The position numbers were made by a program, and so were the translations under genes. Source: Antedon mediterranea (taxonomy: Eukaryota > Echinodermata > Crinoidea > Comatulida > Antedonidae). Taken from it: a stretch of DNA of 64,000 nucleotides. This document shows, in pieces, positions 1-13,145 of the stretch. Numbering within the stretch: the stretch's first letter is position 1; each line of letters begins with the position of its first letter. The notes below the pieces were generated by a model, which worked only from the letters and a program-made list of their open reading frames with translations, was not told the DNA's origin and did no database searches. The stretch spans positions 17,350,932 through 17,414,931 of the forward strand of contig NC_092679.1 in NCBI RefSeq assembly GCF_964355755.1. The letters are read 5' to 3'.

Positions 1-1403
1 AGGGAATGTGTCTTTAAATAAATATTAAATCCAAATTACTGAAAAATTGAAAATGATATGGGTATCAGAGGTTGAAAATTAATGGATATATAAATGAAAT
101 AAGCAAAAAGCTAAATGAAAACGGTAAAGTGAAATAGCCAGAATGAAGTGCAAAGATTTCGGAAAAAACACTACTCCTTTGTCAAAAGAAATATTAATAT
201 CAATTATTAATAGACGCTCCCTCCCTTACCCCAAAAGTCAGTGGTACAACCTTGATGTTTAGGACGCATGTACAACACTATCATTATTTCAGTCTACAGG
301 TATTATAGTAAAGAGAGTCAGGGAAACGATTAGCGAATGTAATGTCAAGACGAATAGGGTAACACAGATAATGATAGATATTGATGAGTAAAAAGAACAA
401 GTACGTACAGTACTCACAACCTCCCTAGCCAACCTCCTGGTGCATGAACTGAAAATGACAATTCTTCTGGCTATGATCTAGGCTCTAAAGCTATATTCTG
501 ATGATCATAAAGTCGGGGATAGGATTATTTATACCCAAGGTGGTATTATACCCGGGGAACTACGGTAATTACTGTACAAATACAAAAATAACATTTTACC
601 GTGAAAATATTCTGGTTCTGTATAACATTCCAGTTGTTTATTATTTGATAGAGTATGTGATCTTATGATGCTGGTACAGTAGGTGAACCTATATTAATAT
701 CTAAATACTAGGCAAATTACTGAGAAAACAACAGCGGCTATCTCAGTAAATTGAATAAGCAAAAGGCTAAATCAAAACGGTAAAGTAAATAGTTTGAAAA
801 TGTACTAAGCTTTCGGAAAACACTTTTCTTTTGTCAATGTCAAGGGTTAATGAGAGTACAGTACTTGGAAAACATGAATATTAATAATATCTGAAAGATG
901 AGGGTTTATCAATTTGATATCTGTTGTACGTGCATACAATTAAGACCTAGTAATGTTCCGCCATACCATGCCAAAGAGTCCCTATCCAATCGCATTTGAA
1001 GAATGCCATGAAAGCTCTAGTGAATGGTTTAGACATATCAAGCAGAAGGTTCCAAGTTCGAATCTTAGAAGGTGGCTTTTCTCATTTGCACACAGATTAC
1101 TGTACCTCATTTTCGTCTATGCCTGTAATTGTTAACAATATCTATATACCCTGTCATCCCAAGTTTATAAGTACTACATTTCACCAAATCTCTGTGTCTG
1201 TGCGTCTTTATTCAGAAACTAGGTGTCTCATGTAAAGTAATCCCGAGAATAGAGATAATCTGATATCAAAGAGGGGGGCCACCCAAGATGAAGGCTCAAT
1301 GTAAAATTTCAAAATTACAGTCGAGCTGATACTTGGGAAAAGTAATCGTATATATAGCTACATTTGACACATATATTTGCTAGTCAATATAAATTATACA
1401 TAC
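1..1403 (-). other. Intron of the protein kinase D gene, continuing past the window edge
   Basis: After the splice donor at 1403-1402 the next expected coding piece is the second half of the C1b zinc finger. I find no match to it between 1 and 1403, so that exon lies beyond the left edge. The interval holds AT-rich sequence and the tRNA-related repeat at 890-1085; nothing else is recognisable. Confidence 0.6.
890..1085 (+). repeat. Degenerate copy of a dispersed repeat carrying a tRNA remnant
   Basis: This stretch matches 20829-21060 over about 200 bases: shared text before the tRNA-like part (for example ctatccaatcg), a shrunken tRNA body near 1011-1076 that keeps the T-arm-like GTTCGAA, and similar text after it. 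The D-arm and part of the anticodon arm are deleted, so it cannot fold as a tRNA. It lies in a protein kinase D intron. I read it as a decayed member of a tRNA-bearing repeat family. Confidence 0.6.
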
Positions 1404-4400
1404 CTTTACACTGCATCCCTTGCCTAAATAATCCAACTAACAGTTTCCTACAAAATTGACAAACTGTCGGTTTGGCGTAGTTATGAATCACGAATGTGTG
1501 AGGAACTTTGACCTTACTGGCCAAAGCTTTGTCTACTCCGATTGGTCGACAGCTCCACGAGTTCGACCTCTTCTCTTTACTAAAATCCGAGGATCTAGAG
1601 AGCAAGCTCTGAAAGGAAGCATAATGGAGTTTGATTAGTTTTCAGTTATTGTATGCACAGAGTGAGTGGTAGAAATGCCATCCTAAACTACATCCACAAG
1701 TATTGGAATAATGTTATATTTATCTTTTAACACTTAATTATTGTTTGACAAACATTCTAAAGCCCTGTCTACACTATCAAACTTTATGTGACAAAAACAT
1801 GTGATGTGGCCATATATGGACATGATGATGTCATATCACTAACTATATTTGGGCATATCACAACCATATTTAGACATATCACAATTTTTTTTGTCAAACT
1901 AGTTTGATAGTGTAGACAGAGCATTAGAAATAAAACTCTCCTAAAACCAGACTTTTCTTGAGGTCCAAAAGATCCGCAAACTCTATTTATACCATTAAAA
2001 ACACATTCAGAATGTCAGACAGTCCAGAAAGCCTGTATTTTAGTATACTGTAGCATGGTGCAATGTACAATACTTTATGTTAACATTTTAAGACATCCTC
2101 AGTGACAATTCTGTGCTCTATTTTTTTTAAACATGGCTGTGATTTACGTAGGTGGTTTACATAACTTGATTCTCTAGTATAATACCTGAATGAGCAAGAC
2201 ATATTTCACCATTATATTATACCGCCACCAAATTTTACAAAAGTAAGTACTGACTTTTACCGTGGTTTCATCTGCAGGGCCACCTGAAAGACTTTCTTGT
2301 GACATTGCCGTAAGCGGGAGACTGACGTTACCGCCCACAGACAATGATGGCCGCCGTATCTTAGATAGAGTACAATCATTTGGGATTTTCCAAGCACACC
2401 TTTTATGATAGTTACATCCACATCCTACAAAAAAGAATGCTCTTGTTAACATGGTTTACAACGAGTTGCTGTAGGCATGCCATTAGGGTTTTCTAGGAAG
2501 AATTGTTTCTTCTCCTCCAGGTTTTGGCAGACCAGTGAACCAGTACACCTACAATATCAGTACCTACAATCATTGGAAAATTGTGTAGACTTTGTCATAG
2601 ACTTTGTTATATTACGGAGTAGATAATAACTGCAGTACTACTGTAGATACTCTATGTATTACTACTACTAAAAAAAAAACTTTTTTAATATTCCAAGTTC
2701 TGACAACAAAAAAACCCTACATGGAATGTGACATTTAATCTAAAACGTTAAATAATTATAATCCTCCTCATTCATTCAAACTGGACTAGGCCCTCTACAA
2801 ACTCGCACGAGCCAGCATTGCAGCATCTCCTCAGCAGCATACCGAGAGACGATCCCCTACTCTTTTCAAATAGTGTACGGTACCTATCTTTCTCTAAATA
2901 AATAAACTGTCAATAAATTCTGAATAAAATTAATAGTATAGTATATGCTACCACTAGCATGCAGTGGGACAAATCCAGGGGCCCCAAAATTGTGTGTATA
3001 ATGTATATGACCAACTGGAGTAAGCTTATTTGATCCAGGGACCTGAAATGTTTATGGTTGAATGCCTATTGTACATAGGGAATTGATGGTACATATGCAG
3101 GGAATACCAGCACTTGTGAAGCAATATCCAGGGACTTTAAAAATCAAAATCTTTAGATTTGTATGCATTATAGATTGTGCATAGCTATGGGAAACAGAGA
3201 ATTGGGTAATGGAATGTCAATATAGAAGAAAACAAATGTTGTTACTGCATACTGCAGACTAAATTGACATTAAAAAAACCTCTCTTTGAAAAATGTTTTT
3301 ATCTGGTTTTCATCTGTATACAATTCTTTACATTACAACTTGTTGTCAACAAAAGTCATCTAGAAATGACTGGATGTTAGTGGTTGCTACTGTAGGAGTA
3401 GCTAAAAACGGCAAATCGCAGACCAGGTTTGCCAATAAAGAGGGGGGGGGGGGGAAGGGGTTGCTTTACAACTAGCTAAGCTACGCCTAGCAACCACTAA
3501 CCTCCAGTTTTTCGAAAAGTCGCACACATTCATATCTAATTACTGGTTTAACTTAAAGAATTGTATACAAACCTAGCCCTGAGTAGTATCATTTAAAACT
3601 AGCCAAATATTGGCAGGGAATGATTTTCAACAAGTAATAATCAGAAAATTTATTACCATCACATTTGATACCCTGTTTGACAAGTCCAAATAGCATCTGG
3701 CCGCAGAAGTCACAAAATGTTGGTACTTTGTACGAGTGAACATACAGTGTGTGTGGTCTGATTTGCATCTCTTCTACTGTCGCGTCAGCTATGAAAAAAA
3801 AGTCATCAAAAATTAATTTTATTGCACAAATAAGGATTATTGTTAAAAAATTTAACTAAATACAGTAAATAAAAATAACTAAAATGAAAAAACCTTTTAT
3901 GTCATCAAAAATGAGGGTCTTAATATTATTATATAATAATTTATTTGGAAGCTACACTTTTGAAACAGTGGCACACTTCTTGAATGAAGGTGCGTCCTAA
4001 GTAAAATAAAACAATAGGCCTATTTACAAGGAAACTTAAAATAAATTATGTACAAGATATAAAAAATAACATTAACAAAAGTAATAATTAATATCGACTA
4101 TTACATTGGCTATTTGCATGATATAGTGTACAAATTATATAGTAGGCCTAAAGTAGTACATTTAAATATGATAATTCGAAGGTCAAATCATTGTGCTTTG
4201 TCGTGCTTACTTTCATTACTTAAAACATTGATTACTTGAAACCAATTCAGTGCTTATTACAGACAACAGAGTCAATCAATCACATAATCTTGTATAGAAA
4301 CAATGTTGAGATGTGTTTTCATTGGCCTTAATTTAAATAACAGTTGAGTTGTACTGCATACTGTAATATCAGACTGTGGTTTCGTAGTGGATAAATTTAG

Positions 4401-7400
4401 ACGGCTAATTTTTATTTTTGACCACTTATAATAGATAAAGTAAACATTATTTTTCATGGCACTACTCCCGAGAAGAAGCCCTCTTTCGAGAAACCCTGTT
4501 CAGGGGACACTGTTAAGGGGATACTTTCATGTGCAACGAACAAGAAGCAATAAGCATTTAACACTAATTCTTATTCAAGGGACACTCCTATTAAGGGGAA
4601 CACTTAATGTTCAGCCCAAAAGATGTCCCGTTCTACTGTTGTACTGATCTTCAGGTTGGATTGAATTAGGAACTTTTTTACCTCATGTACCTGTGTTCTA
4701 TGTATGGAAGGCCGAAGAGGTAAAAATGGGTGTGGCCATACTGTAGCTAATAATGAATTGTAAACATATAGAATTTTCATGTAATATGTATGGAAGGCAT
4801 TTAGTTAATGTATTGTAAACATATAGAGAATTTTCATGAATACCGTATTGTTCCTAATAAACGCCCCCGGGGCATTGCATTTTTTTTTTAAGGGGGTGAA
4901 ATGTAAAAATCATAAATAGAGCCTAGGCCTAATAATGAGGCCTACCTACCCTAAAAAAATAAACAAGTTGCTTCTGACGGTCAATCAATGTTTTTTTGGG
5001 TGTGCAACAAATAAGTTCACAGGGTACCTCCAAACCCCCTGCTATGCTCTGTGTCTGCGTTTAGCTGTAATTTTTACTTTAAAATTAAAAATCTTGGATT
5101 GCTCTTGGGGCAAACGGCCGACGATGCAGCGTTCTTCGTTGTCTCTTTCACAACAGAAACAGCGTGGTTATCGTAGTTGTTTCCTTTATTGACATCTGTC
5201 CTCAACGTAATAAAAAGTTCTAACAACTCGAAAGGTCTTCATAAACTAGACGCCTTGTATCAATTCCGTGTTGTGTGAATAAACATGCAATTGTCTGATC
5301 TCCATTGTTTTCCTGGATTTTTAAAGACCAGCAATGTATGTTGTCGCGAATTGAAAAAACGTCCAGTGTCCTACACGCGCGAATTACCCTACGCGCCCGG
5401 TGTAGGCCTATATTGTTATCACAGTCGCTAAAAAATGTGACTTTCTGGGCTGAAAACCAATTATAAATCCTCTGTTTAGATAGATTAGACTAATAGATGT
5501 GTTAATTAGAAAATGAACAAAAAATAAAGGGGGCATTTATTAGGGGCGGGGCGTTTATTAGGAACAATACGGTATGTATGGAAGGCAAATAAGGTAAAAA
5601 AGGGTGTGGCGATGGTAAACTAAGATCAATAGTATTTATACCTGACAAGACAGCTTCTACCACAGAGCCATCTGTAATCTCATTCGGCGATGTAATGAGT
5701 TGTAGTATATTTGCACTATTTGGATCATGCCTAAAAAACCGTACCTTATCTCCAAGACCATAGAATTCATGTGTCGGGTACTGTGAATATAGAAAAATAT
5801 AATAATTAATTTCTCCTTTAAACTGAAGGACCTCAATGACTGTTCTTCCAGAGAACCCAGTATACAGACAAAAACAAACTTAAAATATGACAAACACAAC
5901 CCATTTCAAAACAAGAAATTTTTCTTACAAAAAACGCAACTCATCTCACTCAATATTTATCAAATGTTTTCATAGACTCTCTTTTCCCAGACATGGTTTG
6001 AGGTGTGCGCATACCCAGTCCGAGTTTCCAAACACCCATTTTTTCAGCCTTAGTAACCTATAAGCTACTGCATGGTAACTGTTTCCTAATGCTTCCGTTC
6101 TCTTGAATGTAACTGCCTTAAGGAGCGGTGCGAACAATTTACACTCTGTTGTTGTGCAGGAATTGATTTTACTTGAAAGCAGGCCTTGTCTTTTGAAAAT
6201 TATAGGTGTGCTACAAATTGCACTCCTCAATACATTCAGGGGCGTGCTGTGCTGTTTGTATTTTGGTGTGTAGAAGTTTACCAAATTTAAGCGTGTTGTA
6301 AATCACATTCCTCAAGGGTAGTTTAGGAGTGTTAGGTTAGTGATGCACTCGCTCGCCTTAAAAGACAAGGCCTGTGAAAGTATACCATACTTGATTTTAA
6401 AAAATAATCATGTACTTTACACTAGTAAAAAATACCCAGAAAACGTAGCTGATTTAACTATGACATTTACAAAATGTTACTCAGAGCGGATAGCACAAGT
6501 CTGTTCAAAACTTGAAAAGACAATAAGGAGTCAATTGCTGAAACCCCGTTTTATATAAATTATTATTTTATTAATATGTATTTTTTTCTGTTTATGAGCA
6601 TATCTCTTACAACTTTATATCCTTCAAGAAAATGAATAAAAAACAATTTCACAAATTATACAGTACACTTAAATAGTCAATAATAATTATCCTATTGATA
6701 CTTTGAATCGCAATTAAAGAGAAAAAAAAATTAAAAAAAAAAAGAGTACTGATATACTCATTAAAAATTACTCTATACCACCACACATTAATATGATGAA
6801 AAGAAATTGCACGCAACCAAATTGGTTGTGATTTAGGCGACTAACGTAGTTGGGACTAACTGTTTAAATTAAAAATTATGCATGTCCCCTGGAGGCTGTG
6901 CTGTATGGATACTAACAGTAACTACTCAGTTGAGAAGCAGATTGCATTATCAATGAAACACTTAATACTCTCTGATCTATTTATACTCAGACTTGAACAT
7001 CATTTTTTAAAGTGCTATTATATAATAAAAAGAATGTTAATTAATAATGTATTTGTATTAAAGATGTATTTTCCCCCTTTTTTTTTAATATACCATTTTA
7101 TTTTCATATAATAGTTATTTACTTTACCAAAAATTGGATCAAAAAAAAAATTTTTTACCTGAAAAAAACTGTAATTTAAAGCAAAAAATAGTCAAATTGG
7201 CTGCCAGCCAATTGGTTTTTGGTTGAATTTAACTGTTTATTTTGTCATTTTATTAGTCAAAATAATATTTGTTCAGGTTTTTTTTCTATGGACTTGATTA
7301 AGTTTGTTAAAACTACATAATGGCCTAATCAAAGTCTGATTTTATTAATCTTCACTTTTCATGTTTTTGGGAGACAATACATATCTTAAACTATACAGGT

Positions 7401-10400
7401 AGGATTAATATGGTTTTGAGTATAATATAAATAGTACTATAGTGCAAACATTTTGAGTGAATGATACTCATTTTTTGTGCCATAATATTTTGAGTGCATG
7501 GTAAAAAGCAATACTGTGCGAATATTGCCATTGCAATATTAAAAAGAAATTTTGAAATAAATTATACAGTAGATGCAGTTCAAAGAATCATCCCAAAGTA
7601 TTTGTTTTAAAACATTCAATTGGGAAAATAAATCTTGTAGTTTGCACTATAAATTATTTAATGTTTTAATATTCATAGAGTCATTTAAAAAATATGCAAC
7701 AGATACAGTGACTAATCGAGGATTTTTAAATAGAGATGGGAAGGGGTGAATGAACTTTCATATGTCCTTACTTTTGCAATTGCAATGTTTTAACATTTAT
7801 TTGGCCATCTTATAATCATCTTATCATCATAATTCTGTTTGTAATGTTTTGTTGTTTTTTTTTAGATAAATTGATACATACATTTGTCTTACATAAAACA
7901 AAATAAATTGGAAAGTTTTCGTTTTAGATAGGAAAATCATTTTAATATGCTGTCATTGATAAAAATAATATTTTAAAAAATCCAATCAAATGATGTCATG
8001 ATCAATAAAAACAATAACATCGTTGTATTGCCATGATATTATTGCTCTTACTGATCATGACGTCATTTGATTGGACAAAGGCAGTATATACAGGTACAGT
8101 ATGGCTATACAATACCGTAGTTATAGGATGTAAATTGTTTAGATTTCTTTTGTTTTATGTATAAAAAATACATATTTATCTATTTATCGTCGATCGTTAT
8201 CGTCCTAGTGTAAATGGGCCTTTAAGCTCAATAAAGATGAAAGAATCTCAAATCATTAGAAAAGAGAAAAATGGATCAAAAACTTTGGATGCAAAACATG
8301 CAGTAGATGAATAGTATATATATGACAGTACAGTAGTAACAGCAGTGCTACAATAATAGTATACAGCTCTGACAACAGTAGGCCTACAATAATAAAGTTA
8401 GAAGACACTACACATTAAGGGCACAAGGCCGAATTGATCATGACTCACAAATTCTCCAATAAACACTGTATAATCTAATATACAGTGTTTGACAAAGTTT
8501 AAGCCTGGGCTTACAATATACTTCATCATCTCAGAGGTCTTGAAACAAACTTCAAACCTTTGCAAAATGCAGACCCGATGCTGCTGTTGGCCCTGAACTT
8601 GCTGAGTAAGTTCTAGCATAGCTTATATTATGTTTGATAAATAATCAAACATATGAACATAAATATACTGTAGTTAAAGTACAGTGTGAAACGTGCAATC
8701 AAAGCTCTCTCTCTACACTATCAAACTAACTGTAGTTTGATAAAAAAAAGGGTTTATGTGCTTAAATATATTGGAACATCACATTTTTTTTACATAAAGT
8801 TTGATAGTGTAGACAGAGCGTAATTGATAAGAAGAAAAAAACAACAAATAATCAGGATTAGTAAATATTAAGGCAACAAACATATAAAACCAAACTACAG
8901 TACTTATACAGTTTTAAACAAACAGTATTATAATAAATTTATTGTGGAATGAAGATAACTGTAGATATAGAAGTGTGAAGTGGTGATATTTGATGATAAT
9001 AAAGATGACATAAATGATATTGATGATATCATAAATGATAATGATATATCACGAAGTATTGATGACACATTTTGAAAGATCAATACTATAAAAATGATAT
9101 TAAAAATTTTAAAAACTTTTATTAATTAGTTTATTTTACAGGGAGCAATGTACAAAAATCTGCACTACAGTACAATTCCAACAGGAGATAGCAGTAAGAG
9201 AACCACACAGGTTTAACTGACCGTTAATGCAGTAAAGCCACATTCACACAGCTTATTTGAGATCATTGATACAACATTTGCAAATGTTAGCTTTAATATT
9301 GTAGTGTGAAAGGGTAGGAACACCAAAATGACTTTCTGTGAGACCTTATAAAATTCAAATAAATATTATTTAATTAACCATTCATGTCTTCAATTCTGTT
9401 TGTAAAGCATGTTTACCTCCATGTGTAAAGTAACAGATTTTCTGTAATTTGCGAATTTCGGCTTATTACACAGTGTGAAAGGGTCCAAACATCCAAACAC
9501 CTGATTCTATCAGATTTCCTGTGAGACCTCGACACATCTTTTTGGGATCTGCCTTCGTCCACTTTCTTTTATTATTGCCATTGTTGTTTTTGTTACTATT
9601 GGTCTCTTGCACGTTAATAAATGTTCTTTGAATTCAAATAAATATTACTCTAATTAATTATTCATGCCTTTAATTCTGTAAAGTAACAGATTTTGTGTCT
9701 TTCGCTGAAACACATAGCTTTCTAGGTTCAACAGTAACATTACAGCAATACTGCCTTTTGTTTGAAAGGCAATTTATTATTAATATTGCCGTAATTTCTA
9801 ATCTAGGTGAAAGGGACCTATGCCAACTGGGGTGCTAACCAATAGCAAGTATATAGACTTGCCATAAAATTCAATTCAAACTACATAAATTCAAAAAAGA
9901 TAGTCTTACAGTTACAGTAAAACATAAGTTAGTCACTATACAGAAAACTATCACAGTGATCTAACAGTATACAATAACTTTATTAAATCTCAAACAAATG
10001 AGTTAAAGAGGTTGATTTGTTAATTTCCTGTAAAGGGACTTTTCTTGTAGATTTTTTTTGTAAAAGACACTTTTGTCAGGGTCAAACCAGCTCAAATCAT
10101 ACTACCATTTCCTCTCCTCTAATTTCCTCTATCAGTACTTTCTTCACACAGAGTCATGCGTAAAAGATTATTTACGTAACATTATGTACAGTACTGTATT
10201 TATACTACGATCATTTGGGTTTGTCACAAAATATTACAAGAATTAATGACTGAATTTTATAACAAATTGTTTTCATGTTTTGGAGGGTTTTTTTTTCAGA
10301 GTTTTTTTACTGATCTTGGTACAGTATTTATCTCAAATTTAGCTTAAATTTGAAGTGATATGAAGAACAAAATCAGTTTTCATTGCTGGTTTAGAAAACA

Positions 10401-13145
10401 GTGTTTAAAGAAAATTGATGACATAGTAACTAATTATTAATGTACACAGTATGTACTGTATAGAACAAAATCAGTTTTCACTGACTGTTTTAGAACACAG
10501 TATTTAAAGAAAATTGACCACAATTATTATTATTGTATAGTACACAGTACAGACTGTATGTATTTACAACAAAATCAGTTTTCATAGCTGTTTTAGAAGA
10601 AAGTGTTTAAAGAAAAATGACCACATAGTAACTAATTATTAATGTACAAACACAGTACAGTACTGTATGTATATACAACAAAATCAGTTTTCATAGCTGT
10701 TTTAGAAGAAAGTGTTTAAAGAAAATTGACCACATAGAAACTAATTATTAATGTACAAACACAGTACAATACTGTATGTAGAACAAAATCAGTTTTAATT
10801 GCTTGTGTTAACTTACAGTAGACTAGTATCGGTATATAAGAAAAATGACCAGAACTATTAATGTACATTATTATTTAATTGCCGTGGTTGTACTCTAATG
10901 TAAAAAAATCAGTTTACTGATGTTTAAAGATGACAATATTGAAATTTGACCACTAAGAAAAGAATAAACAATAAACTAATTAATAATGTATTGTATTGTT
11001 TTTTTATTTTTGTTTATGGTAAATTGGTAGAATTTGTTAAAGGCAAGAATTACTTTATAAAAAAAGATGAATAATATTGAACCACAAACGCAATTACAAC
11101 ACTCTCCGTAGTAAAACTGGTTTCTAGTCAATTGCATCATGTGTTGGTAAAATAGAATAACTAATGAGTTCTTATAAATTGTATAAACTATGCAGTGCTA
11201 TATAATTTCATTTTTCCCCTGTAAATATTTACTCAGTATTGCATTATGAAAATTGCATTTAACCTAAAGTGGTGTTTTTAGTGGAAGAAAGTGGCTGGCA
11301 GGCTTGAATTTAAAATACTTTTTCTCCTCCAAGAAAGACTAGAAAAGTATACAAATGGTATAATCCACGAACTATCACCCCCAACCATTATCATTGGTTA
11401 TCCGCCCGCAACAAAACGTATCTTACGCATTCAAGTACTTTTCAGTTATAACTTTTCCAAAAAGTAGCTCATTAAAAATTAAAACTGCCCTTTCAGTGTA
11501 ATAACCAAATAAATCATTTTATGTAATTAGTTTCACTTTGTTTTCGAGAATAAAAAAAGTAAACATTGGTGTACTGTAGGTTTTCCCCAAATCCCCCCAA
11601 AAATTATTTATACTCAATACCATTATTTGTGAAATACTGTACCAAAGTAGGTACCTTAAGAAGAAAACAATATTTTCAATGTTATTGTATCAATAATATT
11701 AATGTTACTGTCTCAATAATTTTAATGTTACTTTATTAAAATCTAATTGTGTCTAAGCACACTACCCTTATAGGGTACTATAAATTGGTGGTTGGAAAGG
11801 ATTTGATAGGGTTGGAACATTACCTGTAGTAGAGAAGTTATATTTTGATATTTTACTGAATTTAATTTCCAACTGGTACGTACTGTACAGTATGACCTAG
11901 GTCTTGTTTCAAACACCAGTATGTTTTGGTACTAGCAGAAACAGCCCATGAACGTGACAGAGTTCAAAATCCATTGAACACCATGTAAATCAATCAATCT
12001 GCACTAACTACAATACCAATATCATTTTTTAAAGATACACTCAATTATTATAAATACACTGGTCATATTTTATTTTTTGACATATCCAAACTTAATCAGT
12101 GTTACAGTATGATGGGTAAAAGGTTAAATGTAGCATAAAGCAATGAGTGTTACGAGTATTAAATCATGTTAAGCATGGCATATTAATTAAGCGCATTGCT
12201 TAATATACCATCGGTAATTGTGCCACAATTGAAACAATAAATGCGATATTGTGTAATCAAGCATGTCATTTTGTAGGCTTATTATGTGTTCTTTGAACCG
12301 TAAAGACATGACACGCAATCTAGGTTAAGTTTCAATCGCTTCAAACTTTAGGCTTCTCAATTAGCCCAGGTTGCTATACAAAACTAGCATAAATTAAGAG
12401 TGTTAATTTAAGCTATGTTCGCACTAGAAAAAAACTACATAATAAAATGTAAGAAAATATTCTTCCATCAATTTCGCATCCCCTCAGTCTTTTACAAGAA
12501 GTTGTATCATCACTACTGTGCGACATAAGCAAACTAGGGCATCGAGCATCAGGCATCGTCGTTTCCTAATTAATTGTGAAACGGGGAGTTATGTTCTTAT
12601 GGCACCTTGCATTGATACGGAGCCAAACTTTAGGGCCATTTAACACTGAACAGGCTATATAAAAATAAACTGAAAATAAATGTTATCGTTACCAAGTATT
12701 AAAATGAATGTTACGCCTTATCTTATCTCTAAATTATGTACTGTATGTATGATAATATTATATATTTAGCCTAGAGCTTAGGTTAAATACAGGCCTTTAA
12801 TTAAAGTCTAAGTACAGACTTAGCCTAGGGCTAACCTACCACCACTACTCTAGCCTAGCCAGATTCCTCAGGCGATAATAACAAACATCCACGTACACGG
12901 CTCGCTCTCCTCTCATCAACAATAGGCCTAGAAGAATATAGGTTTTAAACTACAAGCATATAAATGACTAGGTTTATTTTGTTTCGTACCTTTCGCCTTA
13001 CTAGCTGGCTTGCTACATCTTTCAACACAGATATGCTCAATTCGACACCCTCAACTTTATTGTATGTTTCCCGTACCAGGCCGATTTGCAGCGAGAAAGA
13101 AAATTCTCGGTATGATGAATTATTTTCCTCAGTAGTAGACGACAT
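1404..13145 (-). CDS. PRKD: Protein kinase D (PRKD1/2/3-type), N-terminal part, five exons
   Basis: A diacylglycerol-regulated serine/threonine kinase of Golgi and signalling membranes; only the regulatory N-terminus is in the window. Coding exons: 13145-12990, 5780-5642, 3788-3657, 2424-2261, 1608-1404; all have AG acceptors and GT donors and phases that agree. Exon 1 encodes the start of the N-terminal domain ([10 protein letters not shown]), exon 2 continues it ([18 protein letters not shown]), exon 3 has [16 protein letters not shown] and the first half of C1a, exon 4 its second half ([18 protein letters not shown]), exon 5 [13 protein letters not shown] and the first half of C1b (CQFC). 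The zinc-binding His/Cys pattern is intact. Start chosen at the first ATG in frame (13145). About 265 residues are visible; the kinase domain is off the window. Family assignment is strong; which vertebrate paralogue it matches cannot be decided. Confidence 0.93.
1759..1925. mobile_element. Palindromic MITE, family 1, copy 1
   Basis: Terminal inverted repeats CTGTCTACACTATCAAACT (left) and its complement near 1900-1922, around a short AT-rich core with several 'gacatatcac' repeats. Related copies lie at 8701, 43915 and 61259. No coding capacity, so non-autonomous. It lies in a protein kinase D intron. Confidence 0.75.
3368..3508. mobile_element. Short palindromic element with internal G run
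   Basis: The ends form an imperfect inverted repeat: GTTAGTGGTTGCTA near 3375 and TAGCAACCACTAAC near 3488, with AGTAGCT/AGCTACG further in. The core holds a run of twelve or more G near 3440. The form fits a non-autonomous foldback or MITE element in a protein kinase D intron. Confidence 0.55.
4841..5573. mobile_element. 733-bp element with 27-bp terminal inverted repeats
   Basis: The left end TACCGTATTGTTCCTAATAA (4841) is repeated in reverse complement at the right end (about 5547-5573), extending through AAACGCCCC. The interior has no recognisable transposase. TA at both outer edges would suit a Tc1/mariner-like target, but this is inference. Just outside, ATGTATGGAAGGC occurs near 4700, 4788 and 5574, so the site lies in a small local repeat. 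A similar terminus is visible near 33889. Confidence 0.7.
7981..8075. mobile_element. 95-bp near-perfect palindrome (MITE-like)
   Basis: The left arm TCCAATCAAATGATGTCATG and its complement at 8052-8075 form a ~24-bp stem with one mismatch, around a 45-base AT-rich loop. The size fits a small non-autonomous inverted-repeat element. Confidence 0.6.
8701..8820. mobile_element. Palindromic MITE, family 1, copy 2
   Basis: The left end has CTCTACACTATCAAACT and the right end AGTTTGATAGTGTAGACAGAG, matching the copies at 1759, 43915 and 61259. It is about 120 bp long, with an AT-rich core and no open frame. Confidence 0.72.
9300..9700. repeat. Diverged direct duplication in protein kinase D intron 1
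   Basis: Two blocks share ordered patches: GTGTGAAAGGGT (9305, 9474), TGTGAGACCT (about 9340, 9521) and AATTCAAATAAATATTA followed by ATTCATG and AATTCTG (about 9353, 9633). The spacing differs between patches, so this is an old duplication with indels. No coding signal. Confidence 0.5.
10364..10910. repeat. Tandem array, ~99-109 bp unit, about five copies
   Basis: The phrase AACAAAATCAGTTTTCA recurs at about 10364, 10464, 10568, 10677 and 10782, each time followed by TTTAGAA, GTTTAAAGAAAA and AATTATTAATGTAC. A decayed sixth copy is visible near 10905. Intervals of 100-109 bases show small indels between units. Confidence 0.8.

Larger units (their letters stand above)
5781..12989 (-). other. 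First intron of the protein kinase D gene
   Basis: This 7.2-kb intron lies between the exon ending at 12990 and the one starting at 5780; both junctions keep frame. It contains a palindrome at 7981-8075, a MITE at 8701-8820, a partial duplication at 9300-9700 and a ~105-bp tandem array at 10364-10910. The rest is AT-rich and without convincing coding sequence on either strand. Confidence 0.75.

Noticed and set aside
4456-4647. Short open frame with GGGACACT-type internal repeats
   Set aside because: Similar GGGGACAC text recurs near 54176 in non-coding sequence; it looks like a repeat remnant, not a gene.
5970-6558. Open frames of 104 (minus) and 72 (plus) residues within protein kinase D intron 1
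   Set aside because: No family resemblance, no splice context and AT-rich composition like the rest of the intron.
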